Below, piece after piece: positions 26,075 to 34,837 of a stretch of 64,000 nucleotides of DNA. Below the pieces are notes generated by a model that was not told where the DNA came from, did not search any database, and saw only the letters and a list, made by a program, of their open reading frames with translations. Made by a program: the position numbers and the translations under genes. Origin of the DNA: Lactobacillus colini (GTDB lineage Bacteria; Bacillota; Bacilli; Lactobacillales; Lactobacillaceae); NCBI RefSeq assembly GCF_017874575.1, contig NZ_JAGGLU010000001.1, forward strand, positions 310,001 through 374,000, given 5' to 3'. Positions within the stretch are counted from its first letter, which is position 1, and each line of letters starts with the position of its first letter.

Positions 26075-26638
26075 ATGACTAAACAAATTACATTTATCGT
26101 TGGCTCTTTGCGTAAAGACTCATTTAACAAGACATTGGCAAATTATATTATTGAGAAATTATCTAAAATAGACTTTAAAATTGAATTCGCTTCAATTGGA
26201 GATATTCCCTTGATGAATCAAGATATTGAATTTCCAGCCCCAGTTGCTGTATCAACTTTACGAACACAAGTAGAAAATTCTGATGCTCTTTGGATTGTTT
26301 CACCAGAATATAACGGAACTATTCCAGGTGTGCTCAAGAATGCCTTAGATTGGTTATCTCGTCCAGTTCAACAAGGAACATTTGGTGCACCAGAGTTTTT
26401 AATTAACAAACCAGTGGCAATTTCTGGGGCAGGTGGTAAAGATGCAGCTGCAGGCTTTATCCATGACTTAGTAAAATTGATGAAATTTATGGGTCTTGCT
26501 CCATTTGAAGAAACTGTTGGTTTACAAATTCCAACAGAAGCATTTATGACTAATAAATTTGAATTATCTGATGAACAAAAAGCGAAAATTGATAAGCAAA
26601 TTCAAGATTTTATTGACTCATTAGATGAAAAGAATTAA
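26075..26638 (+). CDS. NADPH-dependent FMN reductase family protein
   Basis: A 187-residue flavodoxin-fold protein. The phosphate-binding loop VGSLRKDSFNKTLA and the motif SPEYNGTIPGVLKNALDW are hallmarks of the NADPH-dependent FMN reductase/azoreductase (ChrR/YieF-like) family. GGAG precedes ATG 26075; the upstream TTG at 26060 overlaps the ribosome binding site and is unlikely. It lies in a two-gene unit with MarR. Likely roles are reduction of quinones or supply of reduced flavin. Confidence 0.88.
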   Translation: MTKQITFIVGSLRKDSFNKTLANYIIEKLSKIDFKIEFASIGDIPLMNQDIEFPAPVAVSTLRTQVENSDALWIVSPEYNGTIPGVLKNALDWLSRPVQQGTFGAPEFLINKPVAISGAGGKDAAAGFIHDLVKLMKFMGLAPFEETVGLQIPTEAFMTNKFELSDEQKAKIDKQIQDFIDSLDEKN

Positions 26639-26734
26639 TCTATACCAATTATAAGAGAGATGCAACACAAAATCTTTCAATTCACTATCATTCAATGATA
26701 AAATGAAACAGTTAAGAAAGAAGGAGGAGTTATT

Positions 26735-27319
26735 ATGGCATTTCCACAATTAGATTTAGCAAACGTAACTGGTCCTAAGGCTACTATCAAGACCAATCAT
26801 GGTAACATTAAGATTCAACTATTTGAAAAGCAAGCACCAATGACAGTTGAAAACTTTGTACGTTTAGCTAAAAAGGACTACTACAACGACACTACTTTCC
26901 ACCGTGTAATTAGTGACTTCATGATTCAAGGTGGAGACCCTAAGGGTGATGGTACTGGTGGTCAAAGTATCTGGGGGCACCCATTTGAAGATGAATTTTC
27001 ACCTGAATTGTTCAATATTCGAGGTGCTGTTTCTATGGCTAATTCAGGTCCAAGTACTAACGGTAGTCAATTTTTCATCGTTCAAAACAAGAACATGCCT
27101 AAGCGCTTCATCAAGCAATTAGAAGATGCAGGTTACCCTAAAGAAATTATCAAAGCCTACAAGCAAGGTGGTACTCCATGGCTTGATGGTCGTCATACTG
27201 TCTTTGGTCAAGTAATTGACGGCATGGATAGCGTTGATGAAATTGCCAAAGTCGAAAAAGATGCCAACGATAAGCCTAAAAATGATGTAATTATTACTGC
27301 AATAGATGTTGAAGATTAA
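26735..27319 (+). CDS. Peptidyl-prolyl cis-trans isomerase, cyclophilin type
   Basis: A 194-residue cyclophilin that speeds proline isomerisation during folding. Motifs: TFHRVISDFMIQGGDPKGDG, with the catalytic Arg, then MANSGPSTNGSQFFIV and the HTVFGQVIDG end. The segment between (about residues 125-150) is a lactobacillus-type insertion around KRFIKQLEDAGYPKE. No signal peptide is present, so it is cytoplasmic. AAGGAGGAG lies before the ATG. A strong terminator follows, so it is transcribed alone. Confidence 0.95.
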   Translation: MAFPQLDLANVTGPKATIKTNHGNIKIQLFEKQAPMTVENFVRLAKKDYYNDTTFHRVISDFMIQGGDPKGDGTGGQSIWGHPFEDEFSPELFNIRGAVSMANSGPSTNGSQFFIVQNKNMPKRFIKQLEDAGYPKEIIKAYKQGGTPWLDGRHTVFGQVIDGMDSVDEIAKVEKDANDKPKNDVIITAIDVED

Positions 27320-27333
27320 TTATTCATGATGTG

Positions 27334-27367
27334 AGCTCCAAAAGTTAGATGCTTTTGGAGCTTTTAT
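27334..27367 (+). terminator. Cyclophilin gene terminator
   Basis: Eleven-base perfect arms AGCTCCAAAAG (27334-27344) and CTTTTGGAGCT (27352-27362), then TTTATT. Confidence 0.88.
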
Positions 27368-27393
27368 TATACCAGCAGGATAAGAAGGGAGAC

Positions 27394-28053
27394 CTAATAG
27401 AGTATCTTTGTTTTGCTCAAGCGATGAGTGCAACGGTTGAATTTTTTGATTTCAATATTTATATTGCTTAATTCATCTAATTCTAGATTTAAATTAGCCA
27501 GCATATTTAAATTATTGATCATAGCAATAATATTTTTTTGATATGTCGCTAAGTTGCTATTCTGCTTTATTTTTACAAACTGGATATCAAAATTTTGAGT
27601 ATTTTTTAAAATCTCTTGATGGTTTAGTATATTCTAATTCTAAATTATGTAAATATAATTTACTTAACTTCAAACGGCCTGGAGTCTGTAAGTAAGTAAC
27701 TTCATCTAACTTTAAATGAATAATTAGATCAACGTCGGGATTAAGAGATATTAAACGAGTAAGAATATCTTGAATTGAAGTCCAATGCAAAGTGTACATC
27801 AGGAGAAACTGCATCATATGCTTGGAAATAATGTGCCTTTCGCTCAAAGACTAAATATGGTTCAGCAACTTGAAGTGCAAGGTTATTAGTTTTATCACAG
27901 ACGTTAAAGCTTTTGATATCTTTTTTAGAGCCATTAGAATAAAGTTTATTACGATAATTTTTGCTGAACTTTTTGATGTCTATAGAGTTTAGTACACAAA
28001 ACGACGTATTTTTTCTTTTTAGTTTTAAATTTTTCAAAGCGATTGTTGAACAA
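27394..28053 (-). pseudogene. Decayed gene of unknown function, several frameshifts
   Basis: On the minus strand a good ribosome binding site (AAGGAG at 28062-28067) precedes TTG at 28053, which reads MFNNRFEKFKTKKKKYV. The coding signal then jumps frame at least three times: to KKFSKNYRNKLYSNGSKKDI, to LTRLISLNPDVDLIIHLKL, and finally to ILKNTQNFDIQFVKIKQN, ending at a TAG at 27394-27396. Joined, the pieces make about 215 residues. No family was recognised. It is clearly inactive as it stands. Confidence 0.65.
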
Positions 28054-28171
28054 AAGTATAACTCCTTAATATAAAATATGTGTAGAGTAGGTATTTAAAA
28101 TCATTTTATATAACTTCTTATAATCTATATTATGTAAAGTAAATAATAAAATTTAAAAAGAGGTTTAATTT

Positions 28172-28555
28172 ATGGAAATTATTAATCTTGATCATATGGT
28201 TCTAACTGTAAAAAATTTATCTGTATCTAAAAAATTTTATCATGAAGTTATCGGCTTGCCAATTGTTGATGAGCAAAAAAATAATTTTGTATCATTGCGC
28301 TGTGGCAATTCACTAATTCGATTAAGACAATTATCTAATGCTGTTGGTGCTATTGTTGCTGATAAGCTTCAGATCGGTGTATTTGATTTTTGTTTAGAAA
28401 CATCTGCGTCAGTTAATGAGATTTTGGATAATTTTAAGAGATTTAATATATCAATTGCTCAAGGTCCAGTTACTAAGAATGGCGCTAAAGGCTCAATGAC
28501 ATCAATATATGTGCGGGATCCGGATGGTAATTTAGTTGAAATAAGTACTTATTAA
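28172..28555 (+). CDS. VOC-fold protein (glyoxalase/dioxygenase superfamily)
   Basis: A 127-residue single-domain vicinal-oxygen-chelate protein. It starts LDHMVLTVKNLSVSKKFYHEVIGL and ends SIYVRDPDGNLVEIS, the classic first and last strands, with metal-type His and Glu in those places. Family members include glyoxalase I, fosfomycin-resistance proteins and virulence-associated proteins. The substrate is unknown. AAGAGG precedes the ATG. It is alone between a decayed gene and the prophage. Confidence 0.85.
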   Translation: MEIINLDHMVLTVKNLSVSKKFYHEVIGLPIVDEQKNNFVSLRCGNSLIRLRQLSNAVGAIVADKLQIGVFDFCLETSASVNEILDNFKRFNISIAQGPVTKNGAKGSMTSIYVRDPDGNLVEISTY

Positions 28556-28816
28556 TCTGCTTTATATATAAGATATTGCATTTAAAAATCAAAAAATGCT
28601 AAGCATCAAAGGTTTAGAAGTTATTTATTAATGTTTTTCATTAAAACTAATATTTTAAGAAGCGATATTATATAAATGTTGATATATAGCCTCTCTTGGT
28701 GCTGCTCTGGGTTTGAAGCTTTATTACTAATTACAACTAAATCTACCATTTTTTAGAATTTTTGTTTCTTGTTTAACATTTATTTGCAATAATTTTTGTT
28801 TAGTTTAAATAACATA
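28556..28816. other. Intergenic stretch without a recognised feature
   Basis: AT-rich sequence between the VOC gene and the prophage remnant. No open frame with a ribosome binding site, no tRNA end and no direct repeat that would serve as an attachment site was recognised. Confidence 0.4.
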
Positions 28817-28857
28817 AATAAGCCACTCCAGAGGAAAATCCTACAGAGTGGCTTATT
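28817..28857 (-). terminator. Hairpin at the end of the prophage lysis genes
   Basis: Perfect 12-base arms AATAAGCCACTC (28817-28828) and GAGTGGCTTATT (28846-28857). On the minus strand it lies 70 bases after the lysin stop and is followed by a moderately T-rich stretch. Confidence 0.65.
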
Positions 28858-28927
28858 GCAACTTATATTTTATTTTCTAACAAAAACACATTTTTTTGAG
28901 AAGTCTTGTACTCCAAAGCTTCCTTTT

Positions 28928-29776
28928 TTACTTAAATTTACCTAAACTTTTACCATACTTATCTTTACCCACTATATAGCCATACTTACCGCCTGAGCGC
29001 GGCTGTCTTAGCCATAATCTTAACGGTCCTTGCAAAGTAGCATCATACTTGATGACATCGCCTTTTTTAAGCTTAGCGATTGGATCAGCATTGATATGTG
29101 GACTTTTATGGATTTCGAGGGCCTGTCCAAGTGTGAAAGTACCGGATTTCTTGACCCAAGTCGATTTCTTCTTAATAGCTTGCTTTTTATCACCTTGTGC
29201 AAGCTTCTTCCAGCCCTCACGAGTGGTGTTGACCACGCTTTTATCCATCTTAAAGCCGCTAAACTGCCAGATAGTATAAGTAGACCATGGAGCAACTGAA
29301 AAACTTGCATTTGGCAGGCTCCAGCTATTCCAAGTATCAGTAAGGTACCACGCTACCCATAAACCACAATCCTTAGCGCAGTTTGCTACCTGATTGATTG
29401 CTGACTGTTGCACATAGATAAGTGGCCACACGCCTGAAAGTTCGTGATAGCGATCTACAAATTTTCTCACATATGAGCAATCTTTACCGAAGCTAACATT
29501 TTGATTTTCTTCCCAGTCAACAGCAGGTACAGCTTCACCAACGTAATTTTTTGTGTTTTTGTAAAAGTATTCGGCTTCCTTTTTAGCATTGCTACCGCTG
29601 CAATAGTGATAAAAGCCCAGTAATTTACCGGCCTTCTTTGCTGCTTGATAATCTCTATCACAGTAAGGATTTACATAAGAAGTCCCTTGTGTAGCCTTAA
29701 CCATAGTGACATCAACACCAGCTTGAGTTGCATAGTTTCTAGGTGAGTCACTATAAACATCTACCATTTTTAACAT
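28928..29776 (-). CDS. Phage endolysin, GH25 muramidase with SH3-type wall-binding end
   Basis: A 282-residue lysin. The GH25 lysozyme domain (about 1-195) begins MVDVYSDSPRNY, contains VKATQGTSYVNP and GFYHYCSGS, and carries the acidic catalytic pair in AVDWEEN; WQFSGF closes the barrel. The C-terminal part (about 205-282) is an SH3_5-like wall-binding domain with KSGTFTLGQALEIH and RLWLRQP. There is no signal peptide, as expected for a holin-dependent enzyme. It follows the holin gene and looks intact. Confidence 0.92.
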   Translation of the reverse strand: MLKMVDVYSDSPRNYATQAGVDVTMVKATQGTSYVNPYCDRDYQAAKKAGKLLGFYHYCSGSNAKKEAEYFYKNTKNYVGEAVPAVDWEENQNVSFGKDCSYVRKFVDRYHELSGVWPLIYVQQSAINQVANCAKDCGLWVAWYLTDTWNSWSLPNASFSVAPWSTYTIWQFSGFKMDKSVVNTTREGWKKLAQGDKKQAIKKKSTWVKKSGTFTLGQALEIHKSPHINADPIAKLKKGDVIKYDATLQGPLRLWLRQPRSGGKYGYIVGKDKYGKSLGKFK

Positions 29777-29837
29777 TTAATCACACTCCTATAATATTTG
29801 TTCGGTTCTGATAGTTTGGCAACTTTAACTACAATTT

Positions 29838-30263
29838 TTAGTTCGTCTTTTTAACTTCAATTGGAGTAGCCGTCTTAGTAGTCACAATGGGTGTGGTTTC
29901 TACTTTCTTGCCGTCGATAGTGTCAACAATTCCTTGGGTTTGCTTCATGATTGCAACGCTCTTTTCAATCTCGCCTTGCACATAATCTTGAGTTGGGTGT
30001 GGTAAGTGTGCCAAGTCTAAAAGCTCAAGCAAGCCGTTAAAGGCATACATAAACTTGTCATCACCACTGCCACCACGCTTTTCAGCTTGATAGACGATAG
30101 GAAGTGCCGCTTGTGCGACAATCTTCTCTGCCTTGGCTACAAGGTCGCCCTTGCTTGCCTTTTCGTCGATTGCATTCTTGCGCTTGAGATAGTCCCAACC
30201 TACTAAAACCGCTGCAACTGAAGCAATTGCTAAAACTACATCTACACAATTTTTGATACTCAT
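29838..30263 (-). CDS. Phage holin, LL-H family
   Basis: A 141-residue holin. The one N-terminal membrane segment (VVLAIASVAAVLVGWDYL) is followed by a charged amphipathic body and a Thr/Lys-rich tail, the layout of the LL-H-type holins of lactobacillus phages. It lets the lysin reach the wall at the end of phage growth. Its ATG shares one base with the stop of the preceding short reading frame. The gene looks intact although the prophage is not. Confidence 0.85.
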   Translation of the reverse strand: MSIKNCVDVVLAIASVAAVLVGWDYLKRKNAIDEKASKGDLVAKAEKIVAQAALPIVYQAEKRGGSGDDKFMYAFNGLLELLDLAHLPHPTQDYVQGEIEKSVAIMKQTQGIVDTIDGKKVETTPIVTTKTATPIEVKKTN

Positions 30264-30400
30264 TATTCTTTTTTCCTTTCATCATAAAAGGCGCCCTTCA
30301 TGGACGCCTTAAGCTTGATAATTTCAATTTCTTTCTGATTAAGTCGGTCTTTTAACCGCTCAATCTCTTTTTCCTTTTCTTCATACTTTACTTGATACAC
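30263..30400 (-). pseudogene. 3' remnant of the small phage gene before the holin
   Basis: A 45-residue coiled-coil reading frame (KEKEIERLKDRLNQKEIEI) whose stop overlaps the holin ATG, as in intact phages of this type. It has no ribosome binding site, and its 5' side runs straight into the major capsid gene in another frame. It is what remains after a deletion. Confidence 0.6.
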
Positions 30401-30944
30401 CTGCGGAATTCTTAACAGCAGTGTAAAAGCCGGAAGATACGAACATCACATAGCCACCAGGAATTTCATTATCAGTCATATAAGCTTCAGCAGTATCATA
30501 TGCTTCTAATGCATTTTGAGCATCAATAGTATCCGTAATGAAGTTATTATTAACGTTTTCCTTAGCAGTATCATACATAGCCTGAGCTGCGACTTTATCC
30601 CTATGAGGAATAGTAATTAAGCGTTGGTGTTCTTGAGTAATATTTGCTACTTGAAGTGCACCATTTTCACTCATATCCAATTCATCAACATCATAAACCA
30701 AACCAGTCTTCATGATTAAGGCGTACAGTTTCCTTATAGCTTTACGTTCATTATCTTCATTACGCTTGTATTGAACAGGGTCCATAAAGCCACTCATCTT
30801 ATTGATACGAACTTCACGTACACCTACGAAATCAGCTGCAGTAACACTCTTTGCACCACCAGTTAATGGTTGCCAAATTTGAGAGTCAGCAGCAAATTCT
30901 TTGTCAAGCTTTGCTAAATCTTTGCTATCTAAAACAACAGTCAT
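30381..30944 (-). pseudogene. Phage major capsid protein, truncated at its 3' end
   Basis: The 187 residues (VTAADFVGVREVRINKMSG, then DNERKAIRKLYALIM) look like the N-terminal two thirds of a phage major capsid protein, which is normally near 300 residues. After GFYTAVKN the frame meets an unrelated tail (SAGVSSKV) and stops, and the same bases in another frame belong to the gene before the holin. All the tail and neck genes that should lie between are missing. The 5' side and the gap from the scaffold gene look normal. Confidence 0.75.
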
Positions 30945-30954
30945 CTAAATTCTC

Positions 30955-31524
30955 CTATTCTTTAATACCTGTCATACGGGCTGCAATCTTATCTACTAAT
31001 GATGGTTGCTTGGTATTAGTTGCATTACTTGGGTTACCACTAGCAGTAAATGAAACTTGAGGCTTCTTTTCTTGACTAGTGAATAAATAATCATCAGACT
31101 TCTTAAGCCCTTCTAATTGCTTATCTAAGCCTGATAACTTACCATCTTCAAAATTAATAGTTTCTTGATCAAGTAAAGCTTCAATCGCTTTAGCATTCTT
31201 ACCACCAGCGTCACGAATAGCATTGCTGATAGCAAAACCTTTCTTAAGTGCGGCTTCATGAGCTTGATTATTCTTGGTCATTTCTTCCATTTTCTTTTGA
31301 TATTCAGCAACTTGTTTTTGTAAATCATCATTACCTTCGACTTGTTTCTTTAAGGCTTTAAGTTGCTCATTACTTTGGTCAACTTGACCATTAAGACCCG
31401 CGATTGTATCATCCTTAGTCTTAATTTGGTCTTTGAAATCTTGTATATCTTTATCATAAGCTTTCATGACCTTAGCAATTGCATCATCTTTAAGCCTCAA
31501 TTCTTTGAGAAAATCTTTATTCAT
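30955..31524 (-). CDS. Phage scaffold protein (GP20 family)
   Basis: A 189-residue phage capsid scaffold of the minor structural GP20 family. The central region is a long coiled coil (about 25-95, KDDTIAGLNGQVDQSNEQLK). It is followed by the conserved core GFAISNAIRDAGGKNAKAIEALL and a charged C-terminus. It lies directly before the capsid gene, its normal place. It appears intact, but the particle genes around it are not. Confidence 0.85.
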   Translation of the reverse strand: MNKDFLKELRLKDDAIAKVMKAYDKDIQDFKDQIKTKDDTIAGLNGQVDQSNEQLKALKKQVEGNDDLQKQVAEYQKKMEEMTKNNQAHEAALKKGFAISNAIRDAGGKNAKAIEALLDQETINFEDGKLSGLDKQLEGLKKSDDYLFTSQEKKPQVSFTASGNPSNATNTKQPSLVDKIAARMTGIKE

Positions 31525-31588
31525 AAATCTATCTCCTTAATTTTGGGCACAAAAAAAGAACAGTTTTACGACATATTCAGGTCGATTA

Positions 31589-31867
31589 CTAATCTAAGAT
31601 TTCAATACTTTTAATTTTGTCTATTGAGATACCATTACCAGCATACCTATCATAACCATCAGGATCTTTATCATGATCTGTCATATAAACGATTTCATCC
31701 TTGCCCGACTCAGTATCGTCCCAGTGACTAGCAGTATCTAAAATAAAATATTTATCACTATGACCATCTTTAAAATTGATAATCACATTTTTCATAAATG
31801 TTTTCTCAGTTAAGTCAGCCAGAAAATAATCATCAGAATTTTTAGGTATTTTTATTACTTGAGTCAT
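31589..31867 (-). CDS. Small acidic phage protein, unknown
   Basis: A 92-residue acidic protein (TESGKDEIVYMTDHDKDPDG), overlapping the end of the minor-capsid gene by 26 bases. It ends in KIKSIEILD, a close match to the ends of the LSm-like proteins at 35599 and 48103, so it may share that small beta-barrel. Function unknown; it sits in the head-gene cluster. Confidence 0.6.
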   Translation of the reverse strand: MTQVIKIPKNSDDYFLADLTEKTFMKNVIINFKDGHSDKYFILDTASHWDDTESGKDEIVYMTDHDKDPDGYDRYAGNGISIDKIKSIEILD

Positions 31868-32840
31868 TTTTTACTTTCTCCTTTGGTAAAGCTGGAACAG
31901 CATGATAGTCATTCTTAGATTGCATTATTTTCATACGTGTCGTTTTTAAAGTTGTACCACGTTTATTCTTATAAACACCAATATTTTTCTTAGCATCAAT
32001 AAATTGAAAAGGTTGAAATACCTTGCCAATCTTTGCTTTTTGCTTAACTATATTATCCAACTCTTGAGGAGAAATTGTAAAGTAACTAGGTTTACTCGAA
32101 CGAGTCTTAACAGCTTGTTCATATTCTTTAGTTCCTTGAATATGTCTAGCTTGTTTATCGGCATTTTGAGTTAATCTAACTTTAGCGGCTTTACTATTAA
32201 GCTCTCTATAATTAGGATAAATCTTTTCCCTAGCATATTGACGATGTAGAAAGCTATGCTCCTTAGTAATTTCACGTAACTTCTTTTGATACGCACTAAT
32301 TTTAAATTGAGCAGCTTGAACCTTTTTATTATCACCAATTCTTAATTGTAAGAACTTTTCATTTTTCCAATTTCTTACCTGACGTTCATAGTATCGCTGC
32401 TTCTGTTGAATTTTGACATTCTTAACGGCTTGTTCTGAATCATATTGTTTTTGGAAATTATGACTTACACCTTTTATGTAAGGATAAAGCATATGTTGGC
32501 AATTAATCCCAAAACATCCAGCTGGAGTTCCATAACCATGGTCATAAATACTAGGATATCCTTCTACATACCTGCTATCACTCTTAGGAACAATGCACAC
32601 AACTTTGCCTTGAATAGGAGCACAGGCTGGTCTTGCGGCAGCATGACTTGTCATAGTAGCAAGTACACTATCAAACTCTTTCATCGATTGCATTCTTGCG
32701 TCATTGAAAACACGTGAGGTGGTGGATTTAATCACTGTCCTAGTGTAACCTTCCATAGACCAACAATGACCACCTTTATCAATAAAAGTTGTATCCATTC
32801 CAGCATCATACCACTTGTAGATATTATCTTTGAGAGTCTG
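31842..32840 (-). pseudogene. Phage minor capsid protein 2, N-terminus lost and fused to terL
   Basis: From about residue 20 of the 352-residue frame (LKDNIYKWYDAGMDTTFIDKGG) the protein follows the Phage_min_cap2 family, with SHAAARPACAPIQGK and YGTPAGCFGINCQH. The family's usual N-terminal ~130 residues are absent. The first ~20 residues (MKDVEVYYQSVPTFIRQKPD) belong to a terminase large subunit instead. So the frame is a deletion fusion, and the portal gene and most of terL are missing. The C-terminal part is intact. Confidence 0.75.
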
Positions 32841-33311
32841 GTCAGGCTTCTGCCTGATAAATGTAGGAACTGATTGATAATAGACTTCAACATCCTTCAT
32901 ATTGGCAAATTCTTCAAACTAGACTGCGATAATATTATCAACCTTGTTTGATTTTGGCTTTTCTGGCTTATCAGCACCGTAAAAATAAAACGTTGAACCT
33001 GTTGTCTTATGAACAATAATCATTGGACTCACACGGCTTCGAAATTCCGACTCAACATGAAGGATATTCATAGCTCATAATATTTGATTGAATACTGAGG
33101 CGTAAGTTAACTGAATTCTCTCTAATGCAAATAATATTAACTTTTTTACCAGTAGCAATATAATTCATCATCATTGTTACAAGTTTAAGACTGATAGTTG
33201 CTGACTTGAAAGAACCACGCTCACCATTGTAACAATATAAGGCTTGTCAGTTGTCCACAAATCATAAAGATGTGGATTAATTTCATCACTAATCTTTACT
33301 ACTTGTGTCAT
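32841..33311 (-). pseudogene. Terminase large subunit, 5' remnant
   Basis: ATG at 33311 starts MTQVVKISDEINPHLYDLWT. After one frameshift the Walker A region GERGSFKSATISL of the PBSX-type terminase ATPase appears, then YFYGADKPEKPKSNKVDNIIAV, a stop in place of Trp, and FEEFANMKDVEVYYQS, which runs directly into the minor-capsid frame. Only the first third of a normal ~430-residue TerL is present, with at least two frameshifts and one nonsense change. Confidence 0.75.
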
Positions 33312-33757
33312 TGTCTTTCAGCTTCCTTATATCATCAATCACAACAGTGCGATTATCTGGTGCATTGGCATCTTCAACTGCCTTAAGTTGGTACTCAGTA
33401 ATTTTAGCTTAAGCAATTGCTTTTCTTTGCTTAGCCTTATCCAATTCAGGATTACCATTATCGCTAAATAAGCCAGCTCGCTTGAAAATGATTTGAGCAG
33501 CCTGCAAACGCACTTTGTCTGATTTACCATATTTAAGAATTTCAATTAATGTTTTTACTGCTAAAGGCAATGCTGAATCAAATTGATAAACTGCATATTC
33601 ATGTTGAGCCTTTATAAATTTAGGATTATTTTTCCATTTATAAAAAGTGGTTTCTCCAATGTGAAGCATTTTAGCTATTTCACTATTAGTTTTTTCGTCT
33701 TCAAATAGCAATTTAATGGCTTTTCTTTGCTTATTTTAATTTAAAGAAGTTACTCAT
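33289..33757 (-). pseudogene. Terminase small subunit with two frameshifts
   Basis: ATG at 33757 reads MSNFFKLK and stops after loss of one base. The next frame gives KQRKAIKLLFEDEKTNSEIA, then MLHIGETTFYKWKNNPKF, the DNA-binding HTH of a TerS, as far as KAKQRKAIA near 33412. A second shift restores ITEYQLKAVEDANAPDNRTVV, ending at 33289 inside the start of terL. This overlap with terL is the normal order for phages of this group. Confidence 0.75.
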
Positions 33758-33885
33758 ATTTTCACTTTTCTTCACACAGTTTCACCACCACCTTAAAAAT
33801 TATTTACTTTTTACACGTATTAAATTATGTACTGTTATATATTTGTAAAGCGTATTACAACACGTATTAATAGAAAGGAGCTTCA

Positions 33886-34045
33886 ATGGAATCAAGAAAA
33901 ATTATTAAGAGACTCAAACATGAAGGTTGGTTCTTAGCCCGCGTTATAGGTGACGATTACCACTTTAAATACGGTCCCATATCCTAATAAGAACATACCT
34001 AAAGGAACTCTTAATAGTATCTACAAGCAAGCGGGTTGGAAGTAA
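33886..34045 (+). pseudogene. hicA toxin remnant 1
   Basis: ATG at 33886 after AAAGGAG reads MESRKIIKRLKHEGWFLARV, the first half of a HicA mRNA interferase, and stops at 33985. The HicA end IPKGTLNSIYKQAGWK follows in another frame to 34045. The conserved HPxK middle is missing. The toxin cannot be made. Confidence 0.8.
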
Positions 34046-34101
34046 CCCGTTTGTTTTGGTATCTTGAATTCGTTGAAGATACGTTTTATAGGAGGAAAAA
34101 C

Positions 34102-34498
34102 ATGCTACTATATTTTGCTAAGTTCCACAAAAATGTTGATAATCAATATGAAGTATCGTTTCCAGATTTAGAGCCATATGCTGCAACCTTTGGATATACT
34201 CTCGAAGAAGCAATTCAAAGCGCTCATGACTCATTGGCTGGATATTTACTTACCCAAGAGGATTTTAACGAAGAAGTTCTTGCACCAACTGAAGATCCTG
34301 ATAAATTTAAAATCACTGCACCAGATTTTTTAGTTCCAGTCCAAGTTGATTTAAAGCTTGAACGTGAAAAGGAGCAAAACAAACTTGTAAAAAAACTTTA
34401 ACTATTCCAGCTTTTGTAAATACATTAGCAAAAGAAGCTGATATCAACTTTTCAGCTACTCTGACTGATGCACTAAAAACTAAATTAAATTTAAGATA
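34102..34498 (+). pseudogene. hicB antitoxin 1, frameshifted before its DNA-binding end
   Basis: ATG at 34102 follows GGAGG and gives a 99-residue HicB N-terminal domain (YEVSFPDLEPYAATFG, YTLEEAIQSAHDSL). A one-base change in an A7 run near 34388-34395 ends it at LVKKL. The lost C-terminus, LTIPAFVNTLAKEADINFSA, is still readable to 34498. It pairs with the broken hicA just upstream. Confidence 0.75.
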
Positions 34499-34617
34499 AC
34501 TGAAACTTGAAAGCTAAAGATTACGCTCTTTCCGCGTGGTTTTTGGCTTTTTTTTTACAAAAAGGTATTGAAACACGTACTTAATACGTGCATTATAATA
34601 AAGGAAGGAGGTAAAAG

Positions 34618-34795
34618 ATGGTACAAAGAAGGAAAGCCATTAAAATTCTAAAAAGAATAATTGGTGGCTTGACCGTCATGGAGCCAACCATGATGTTTAT
34701 ACCAATGGTAAGCATTCCGAACCAATTCCCCGACATGTGAGATCAATGACATTACCTGGGACCATATTGTTAAAAGGAATCACTTAAAGGAATAA
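34618..34795 (+). pseudogene. hicA toxin remnant 2
   Basis: ATG at 34618 (AAGGAGG nearby) starts MVQRRKAIKILKR. A shift then gives NNWWLDRHGANHDVYTNGK and HSEPIPRH, the HicA dsRBD-like core with its catalytic His, and a second shift gives EINDITWDHIVKRNHLKE. At least two frameshifts; not functional. Confidence 0.8.
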
Positions 34796-34837
34796 GGGAC
34801 TTAGCCCTTATTTTGTGTACCATCTTTAGTTAAACAC

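Noticed and set aside
30851-31060. Plus-strand frame across the capsid/scaffold junction
   Set aside because: Opposite to intact phage genes and without a ribosome binding site.
31842-32900. Reading the 352-residue frame as an intact minor capsid protein
   Set aside because: Its first 20 residues are terminase sequence and the usual N-terminal part of the family is missing, so it is a deletion fusion.
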